Shown piece after piece: positions 16,751 through 21,068 of a DNA stretch of 21,068 nt. Within the stretch, counting starts at the first letter, position 1. Each line of letters starts with the position of its first letter. The position numbers were made by a program, and so were the translations under genes. The stretch covers positions 1 to 21,068 of the forward strand of contig CAYWFP010000071.1 of NCBI GenBank assembly GCA_964457365.1. The letters are read 5' to 3'. The DNA comes from CAYWFP01 sp964457365 (GTDB lineage: Bacteria > Planctomycetota > SZUA-567). Below the pieces are notes generated by a model. The model made no database searches. It saw only the letters and a program-made list of their open reading frames with translations, and had not been told where the DNA came from.

Positions 16751-17124
16751 ACCGGTACCCTACCACCTGCGGCGGCGCCGGTCAATCCACACGCGCATCG
16801 ACCGGAACAATGGCATCCACCCGATGAAGACTTCGGTTCCGTTCCGGCTTCCGCCGTGCATACCGGACATACGGTTCGATGTCTGGCGATTCCGCCGTAA
16901 TCGCCGGTATCGCGCAGACGTTCTTCGACCTCTGCGGCGTGGAGGCGCCGACGCACATGCCGGGCTTTCCTTCTGTCCGCCGCCGCATGGCGCGCGCCAC
17001 AACGTCGCCGGGCACTACGGCGCGCCTCGGCGCCGGCGCGCCCGGGTTTCAGACAAAACCCAATCGTGTCTGATCCGCCGGCCAGTTAGGATCGCGTTAC
17101 GATTGCCCATGAGGTCGGGAACGC
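16751..17124. other. Intergenic region, possible gene remnant
   Basis: This stretch of about 370 bases separates the hybrid kinase (minus) from the Mth938-like gene (plus). One plus frame reads IAGIAQTFFDLCGVEAPTHM then PGF (around 16900-16970), which resembles the DIAPT-x-LDLxGVExPxHMxG segment of sulfatase/alkaline-phosphatase superfamily proteins, but it is preceded by a stop and becomes Arg-rich afterwards. CAGACA (17050-17055) and TGTCTG (17067-17072) form a 6-bp inverted repeat with an 11-base gap, a possible operator or hairpin. No intact gene is seen. Confidence 0.35.
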
Positions 17125-17520
17125 GTGCATTCGCCCGGAAAAATAGGCAAAATCGAGAGACAGGAGCGATTATGGGTGCGCCAACCGATTATCGTCGGCA
17201 AGAAGACCTACGAACACGACATCGTCATCGGACTAGACGGTCGGGCGCGCAAGCGCAAGAAGAAGCTGTCGAAGAAGGTCCACGGCACTTGCCACGTTTT
17301 CGCCCGGCGCGGGCTGGAGCGGATCCTGGAGAAGGGTGCGGAGGTGCTCCTCGTCGGCACCGGCCAGCACGGCGTGCTCGGCCTCGGGGAAGACGCTGCG
17401 CGTCTGCTGGAAGAGCGGGGCGTGCGCGCGAGCCTGGCCCCGACCCCGCAGGCGCTGGAGAAATGGAACCTGATGCCGCCCGGCACGAGAGCGGTCGGGC
17501 TATTCCACGTAACCTGCTGA
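17125..17520 (+). CDS. Mth938-like domain protein (DUF498 family)
   Basis: The protein (131 residues from GTG at 17125) belongs to the small Mth938/AAMDC-like family, whose structure is known but whose function is not. Recognisable elements are IIVGKKTYEHDIVIGLDG, RKRKKKLSKKVHGTCHVF, ILEKGAEVLLVGTGQHGVLG, a conserved APTPQALEKWN and the C-terminal GLFHVTC. The start is unclear. GTG 17125 keeps KIERQE, which fits the usual family N-terminus. GTG 17176 follows AGGAG at 9 bases. An ATG at 17172 with the best-placed AGGAG is in another frame, so a small frameshift near the start is possible. It converges on the FAD oxidoreductase with a 4-base gap. It has no operon partner and no membrane segment. 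Confidence 0.85.
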   Translation: MHSPGKIGKIERQERLWVRQPIIVGKKTYEHDIVIGLDGRARKRKKKLSKKVHGTCHVFARRGLERILEKGAEVLLVGTGQHGVLGLGEDAARLLEERGVRASLAPTPQALEKWNLMPPGTRAVGLFHVTC

Positions 17521-17524
17521 ACAT

Positions 17525-18805
17525 TTACGCCAGGGCCGGTATCCGCGGCTTGAATTCCGCGACCGGGATTTCCTGCGGCAGGCGTTCGGAGCGCGCGGCC
17601 AGCGCCGCGACCACGCCGGCGCTTTCTCCCGTCGCCGCGGCGTTGCCCATCACCCGATAGCTCGAGTGTGCCAGGAAATCGCCGCTGATGCAGCGCCCGG
17701 CCGTCATCAGGCCGTCAAGGTCCCTGGCGATCAGCGCGCGCAACGGAATGTCGTACGGCTGCACCGGGCCGCGGTTCTCCTGGCTGATCGCCTTGCTCTC
17801 CTCCGGATCGGTGCTGTGAACGTCGATACAGAAGGTCACGCGGCAGACCGCGTCGTCGTGGCGCGCGCCGTTCATCAGGTCGTCCACGGTGACGGTGTAA
17901 TGTCCGCGGATGCGGCGCGTCTCGCGCACGCCGATGTGCTCGCCCGTGGCCAGCAGGCGCAGGTTCCGCCACGGGCCGCCCTGCCCGCGGAGCGCCTCGA
18001 TCTGGGTGTGCGACTCCGCCCGGGACCGCAGCGTGGCGGCGGTGATCTGCGCGGCGTCGAGGCCGCTGACGCGGTATTCGTGGTTGGCCATCATAACGAA
18101 GCGGTCGGCGCCGGCGTAGAAGAGCGTCGGCGCGCCGTAGGAGGGCGAGACGCCGCCGGCCTCCATCGCTTCGCGGAACAGCTGCTTGGGCTTGCTATCG
18201 CCGAGATAGAACGGTCGCACCGCCTCGGGGTCGAGGCCGCCGAGCGCGCAGATCAGGCTCATCGGCTGCATCTCACCGGTGCCTTCGCGCCCCATGTCGA
18301 AGCCGCACCCCGCGCGCGCGGCGAGGTCGCCGTCGCCGGTGGCGTCGATGAAGATCTTCGCCCGCCACGCCTGGCGGCCGGATTTCGATTCGGTCACGGC
18401 CGTCCGGAGACGCCCCTCGCGTGCATACCCCGTCGCGACCTGGGTGTGGTACTGCACGTTCACGCCCGCGTCGAGGCACCACGCCTCCAGGATGCGCTTG
18501 GCGTGTTCGACGTCGAAGGCGCAACGCGACTCGCGGCTCGAGGCGTGGCCGGTGCGGCGGTACACCTCCTCCAGAAAGTCGCGCACCAAGCCGTTCTTGT
18601 TCTCCGCGTCGATGATCCACGGCAGTAGCCCGGTGGTGCACAGGCCGCCGAGTTGCCCCTTGGCCTCACAGAGCTGAACGCGCGCGCCCGTGCGGGCGGC
18701 GGCGATGGCGGCGAAGACTCCGGCGGCGCCACCGCCGGCGACGAAGACGTCGACATCCCCGGCCACGGGCACCTCCCGGGCCGGCTCCTCGAAGGTCGTA
18801 CTCAT
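17525..18805 (-). CDS. FAD-dependent oxidoreductase (PF12831 type)
   Basis: The 426-residue protein starts, after about 18 residues, with VDVFVAGGGAAGVFAAIAAA, the dinucleotide-binding GxGxxG-type motif for FAD, then RVQLCEAKGQLGGLCTTGLL, where GGL(C/A)TxG is typical of the FAD_oxidored family. IFIDATGDGDLAARAG (about residues 150-165) and the C-terminal FAD contact LDGLMTAGRCISGDFLAHSS followed by YRVMGNAAATGESAG complete the fold. Relatives are common beside polysaccharide- and sugar-degrading genes in PVC and Bacteroidetes genomes, but substrates are mostly unknown. There is no secretion signal. GGAGAAA lies about 5-6 bases before the ATG at 18805, and a promoter-like site with a perfect TATACT lies at 18839-18866. 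It is probably monocistronic. The substrate cannot be given. Confidence 0.92.
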   Translation of the reverse strand: MSTTFEEPAREVPVAGDVDVFVAGGGAAGVFAAIAAARTGARVQLCEAKGQLGGLCTTGLLPWIIDAENKNGLVRDFLEEVYRRTGHASSRESRCAFDVEHAKRILEAWCLDAGVNVQYHTQVATGYAREGRLRTAVTESKSGRQAWRAKIFIDATGDGDLAARAGCGFDMGREGTGEMQPMSLICALGGLDPEAVRPFYLGDSKPKQLFREAMEAGGVSPSYGAPTLFYAGADRFVMMANHEYRVSGLDAAQITAATLRSRAESHTQIEALRGQGGPWRNLRLLATGEHIGVRETRRIRGHYTVTVDDLMNGARHDDAVCRVTFCIDVHSTDPEESKAISQENRGPVQPYDIPLRALIARDLDGLMTAGRCISGDFLAHSSYRVMGNAAATGESAGVVAALAARSERLPQEIPVAEFKPRIPALA

Positions 18806-18838
18806 CGCGGTTTCTCCTCGCGGCAGGTCACGTCCGCG

Positions 18839-18866
18839 AGTATACCCGAATCCGCCGCAGGCGCAA
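18839..18866 (-). promoter_or_regulatory. Sigma70-like promoter for the FAD oxidoreductase
   Basis: On the minus strand TTGCGC (18866-18861) and TATACT (18844-18839) are spaced by 16 bases, about 30 bases upstream of the ATG at 18805. Confidence 0.55.
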
Positions 18867-18931
18867 CCGCGTCGGCGAAAAACCGTCGCGCCCGGCGAAG
18901 AGACACCGCGGCATGATCCGAATGCGGCTTT

Positions 18932-19627
18932 CTACTGCACTTTCTTCAGCGCTTCGGCGAATTTCTCGACCAGGTCCGCGCCGGCCTTGTTGGCTTTGGA
19001 GAAGGCGAGGTACATCGCTTCGTCGGCGACGACGTAGTCCTCTTCGGCGAACTTGCCCTCGAGGCCCTGCTCCTTGGCCGTGAGCTTATAGACCAGTTCG
19101 TTCATCACCGCGCAGTCGATGCGGCCGGCGTTGAGCTTTTTGAGCAGCGTGGCGTTGTCCTTCGAGGCTTCCTTGTCCAGTTCGGCCTTGTCGAACTTCT
19201 CGCCGTAGCTGTACTCGGCCACCACGCCGACCTTCTTCCCCTTCAGGTTCGCGAGGCCGGCGACCTTGATATCCGAGCCCTTCTTGGTCAGGATGATGTT
19301 CTTCTCCTTGCTGATGGGGGGGGGGAAGAGGAGGAAGCCTTCACGCTCGTCGGTCTTGAAGAGCGACATGATTGCGTGCACCTCGCCCTTCTTGACCTGG
19401 TCCATCGCCCGCTTCCACGGCACGTCCTCGAACTTGACCTTGACGCCCATCGCGTCGAATGCCTTCTGGACCAGTTCCACGTCCTGCCCGGCGGCCTTGC
19501 CGTCTTTCATGTACTCGTACGGCGGGTACGCTTCGAAGACGACGACCACCTCCTCGCCGGCCGCGGCTGTCGACGACATCCACCCCAGCATCACGGCAAC
19601 CGCCAGCATCCACCCCAGACGCATCAT
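18932..19627 (-). CDS. Extracellular solute-binding protein family 3 (amino-acid-type)
   Basis: The 231-residue protein begins with a signal peptide (MMRLGWMLAVAVMLGWMSST, with cleavage likely after the AAA that follows). The mature part has the family-3 hallmarks VVVFEAYPPYEYMKDGKAAG, QDVELVQKAFDAMGVKVKFE, VPWKRAMDQVKKGEVHAIMS, NLKGKKVGVVAEYSYG and LKKLNAGRIDCAVMN. Members bind polar amino acids, opines or similar small ligands in the periplasm and pass them to an ABC permease, or serve as sensors. No permease or ATPase gene is adjacent, so this is an orphan binding protein. ATG at 19627 is preferred: AAGGAG lies 7 bases upstream, while upstream in-frame residues would precede the signal peptide. 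A run of ten identical bases at 19316-19325 encodes PPP in the middle of domain 1. Confidence 0.9.
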   Translation of the reverse strand: MMRLGWMLAVAVMLGWMSSTAAAGEEVVVVFEAYPPYEYMKDGKAAGQDVELVQKAFDAMGVKVKFEDVPWKRAMDQVKKGEVHAIMSLFKTDEREGFLLFPPPISKEKNIILTKKGSDIKVAGLANLKGKKVGVVAEYSYGEKFDKAELDKEASKDNATLLKKLNAGRIDCAVMNELVYKLTAKEQGLEGKFAEEDYVVADEAMYLAFSKANKAGADLVEKFAEALKKVQ

Positions 19628-19987
19628 GATCGATCTCCTTGACAATATGCGAATGCCTTCGGCCGCCTACGCACCGTGCGGTTCAGCCGATCGACTTCAT
19701 GCGGATCGTTACCGGTCAGCTTAGCGCAATCTCATTAATATCGTTCATGATTTGTGTTGGGTTTCGATAAATTGTTTCGGCGGACGGGTGCGCGCGCGGT
19801 GACGGCAAAGGATCGGAAGAAAGCCCGACCGATGGCCCCTTTCCTCCTCCTCGCTCCGCGCGGACGACAGCCGGCGTCCCGACTGAATATCGAATAACTT
19901 GCTGTAGGCCGCTAAGGACCCGTCCGAACTTACTGCTTAGCGGGTCCTTAGCTTTACGCCATTGGGAACGCACACCTGTTTTCCTGT
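19628..19987. other. Intergenic region with long perfect hairpin
   Basis: This stretch of 360 bases has no recognisable gene. It holds the hairpin at 19911-19952, and an AT-rich part at 19725-19775 (TCTCATTAATATCG, TTTCGATAAATTGTTTCGG). No clear promoter for the solute-binding gene was found. Confidence 0.45.
19911..19952. repeat. Perfect 12-bp inverted repeat (hairpin)
   Basis: GCTAAGGACCCG (19911-19922) and CGGGTCCTTAGC (19941-19952) are exact complements around an 18-base loop. It lies 36 bases after the stop codon of the MBL-fold gene, where a terminator would be expected, but no T-run follows on the minus strand. It may be a factor-dependent terminator, an mRNA-stabilising hairpin or a repeat-element end. 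Confidence 0.55.
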
Positions 19988-20743
19988 TTACTTTTCGCGG
20001 GCGGACTCCCCCGCGTCGTACCCGCTCGGCGCGCGCGGCGCGCCGAGGCCGTGGCTGAGCGGGATATAGAAGGCGGCGATCTCTTTCCCGCGCGCGAGGA
20101 TCTCCCCGGTCAGCTCGTACGGCTCGCCGTGGCCGGGGCAGACGAGGTGTCCGAACGCAGCGTTCATCCGCCGCAGGGTTTCCACGCAGTCCCCGGGGTT
20201 GGAGCCCCAGTGCGCGTCCATCCAGCCGATGCCGCCGTCGCCGAAGAGAGTGTCGCCGGCGAAGAGCGCTTTTCCGCAACGGATGTGGATGCTGCCGACG
20301 GTATGACCGGGTGCGAAGATCACCTCGAAGAACTTGCCGCCGAGTTCAAAGACTTCGCCGCCCTCCACCTTCCGGTCCACCGGGCAGGGGATGAACTCCT
20401 CGTCGAAGCCGCAGTAGGGCAGATACGCCCCGGTGACGATCCGGTCGCCTTCCTCCATCGGGCCGGCCGCGCGTTCGTGCGCGACCACCTCGAAGCCGAA
20501 ACGCTCGCGCCACCAGCCGAGGCCGCCGACGTGATCGCAATGAAAATGCGTGGCGCAGGCGAGGACGATCGTCTCCGGATCGAGCCCGGCCGCGGTCATT
20601 CCCGAGAGCAGGTCGTCCGCGTGCCGGTACAGGCCGCTGTCCAGGAGCACCAGCCCCGCGTCGGTGCGGACGAGATACACCTCGCCACCGTCGGGCGGAT
20701 GCAGCCAGAACAGGTCCGGCAGAACCTCGGTGACGTCGATCAT
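19988..20743 (-). CDS. MBL-fold metallo-hydrolase
   Basis: The 251-residue protein has the full metallo-beta-lactamase-fold metal site: HFHCDH (H66, H68, D70, H71), H147 in FAPGHTVGS, D164 in LFAGDTLFGDGG and H205 in CPGHGEP. This is a two-metal, glyoxalase-II-like arrangement, and LVLLDSGL and VLACATHFHCDHVGGLG are typical. Such enzymes cleave thioesters, lactones or phosphoesters, or act on quorum-sensing or detoxification substrates; the sequence does not tell which. It lacks a signal peptide, so it is cytoplasmic. GGAAGG lies 6 bases before the ATG. It lies about 100 bases downstream of the broken gene at 20845-21015. Confidence 0.93.
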   Translation of the reverse strand: MIDVTEVLPDLFWLHPPDGGEVYLVRTDAGLVLLDSGLYRHADDLLSGMTAAGLDPETIVLACATHFHCDHVGGLGWWRERFGFEVVAHERAAGPMEEGDRIVTGAYLPYCGFDEEFIPCPVDRKVEGGEVFELGGKFFEVIFAPGHTVGSIHIRCGKALFAGDTLFGDGGIGWMDAHWGSNPGDCVETLRRMNAAFGHLVCPGHGEPYELTGEILARGKEIAAFYIPLSHGLGAPRAPSGYDAGESAREK

Positions 20744-20823
20744 GCTGTTCCTTCCGCAGGCGCCAATTTCGACGCGGCAACCGTATCGCGCGTATCAGGG
20801 TAGCCCGGATTCGACAGATGTGG

Positions 20824-20847
20824 AAAAAAAAGGCCAGATTTTTTTTA
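20824..20847 (-). terminator. Possible A/T-stem terminator after the broken gene
   Basis: On the minus strand eight A residues (20846-20839), TCTGGCC and eight T residues (20831-20824) follow the stop codon of the fragment directly. The A8/T8 stem is weak, but the T-run fits an intrinsic terminator. Confidence 0.35.
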
Positions 20848-21015
20848 TGCTTTACAGACGCCATCGTCGAAGACGTCGGTATCGCGTTCGTGGCCGGGCA
20901 GGAAGATCGGCGTCGGACCGTCCAGCCGGGCCAGCTCGCCGCCGGTCACGAAGCGTTCCGGACGGTCCCGGAGTTCCGCCACCAGCCGCTCGCGCCAGCG
21001 GGCGATCTCCCCGGC
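20845..21015 (-). pseudogene. C-terminal coding fragment, possibly of a sulfatase
   Basis: The minus frame reads about 56 residues of normal-looking protein: EIARWRERLVAELRDRPERF, VTGGELARLDGPTPIFLPGH, ERDTDVFDDGVCKA and a stop at 20845. The WRERLVAEL-x-x-RPE-x-F plus G-x-L pattern resembles the extreme C-terminus of sulfatase-family (S1) enzymes, but this is short and the call is tentative. Upstream the frame meets TAA at 21018-21016, created by a TTATGTGGA repeat, and the sequence beyond is unrelated and non-coding in this frame. The gene therefore appears cut off about 170 bases from its end. The alternative is a genuine small ORF without a start codon, which seems unlikely. Confidence 0.42.
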
Positions 21016-21041
21016 TTATGTGGACTCGGGGATTATGCGGA
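21016..21041. repeat. Near-identical 9-mers at the breakpoint (possible element end)
   Basis: TTATGTGGA (21016-21024) and TTATGCGGA (21033-21041) recur with a 17-base period, separated by CTCGGGGA. They begin exactly where the coding fragment ends, which suggests the end of an inserted element or a recombination site. The parent element would lie beyond the right edge. Confidence 0.45.
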
Positions 21042-21068
21042 CATGATTTCATACATTGGCCTCCAATA

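Overview
The window is GC-rich, gene-dense bacterial DNA, most likely from a free-living or sediment heterotroph. The pairing of a heparinase II/III-like fragment, a secreted parallel beta-helix protein, a probable sulfatase tail, a FAD-dependent oxidoreductase of the PF12831 type and an IS1380-like transposase fragment resembles genomes of the PVC group (Planctomycetes, Verrucomicrobia, Lentisphaerae) or nearby candidate phyla. That placement is an inference from gene content; no rRNA or other marker gene is present.

Layout. Bases 1-1145 (minus) form one open frame that reads as an IS1380-type transposase N-terminus joined in frame to the C-terminal part of a heparinase-like protein, running off the left edge. 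Bases 1249-5178 (minus) hold a membrane-anchored MORN/YwqK-like protein, a XRE-S24 (CI/LexA-like) repressor coupled to it through an ATGA overlap, a small unknown protein, a secreted beta-helix protein, and a second MORN-like protein that is a clear paralogue of the first. A MITE-like element of about 150 bp with 25-bp inverted ends and 10-bp direct repeats lies at 5484-5653.

Bases 5771-10693 (minus) look like a five-gene operon: araB-type ribulokinase, apt, a Gfo/Idh/MocA oxidoreductase, a SAM methyltransferase and an xthA-type exonuclease III. A good sigma70-like promoter precedes araB. Divergent from it, 10978-12234 (plus) encodes a receiver-histidine kinase. This gene converges on a double-HTH regulator (12243-13046, minus). 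Next come a small ribosomal L7/L12-C-domain-like protein (13570-13833, plus), a large PAS hybrid kinase with three receivers and an Hpt domain (13838-16750, minus), a Mth938-like protein (17125-17520, plus), a FAD oxidoreductase (17525-18805, minus), an orphan family-3 solute-binding protein (18932-19627, minus) and an MBL-fold hydrolase (19988-20743, minus). The right edge carries a broken C-terminal coding fragment that abuts tandem TTATGYGGA repeats.

How the parts work together. The araB operon points to pentose phosphorylation plus sugar oxidation and nucleotide salvage/repair, although araA and araD are not seen. Two phosphorelay kinases and two XRE-type regulators make the centre of the window rich in signalling. 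The most unusual pieces are the chimeric ORF at the left edge, the repressor/MORN pair with its second MORN copy, the MITE-like element, and the gene break at the right edge. No tRNA, rRNA or CRISPR array was seen.
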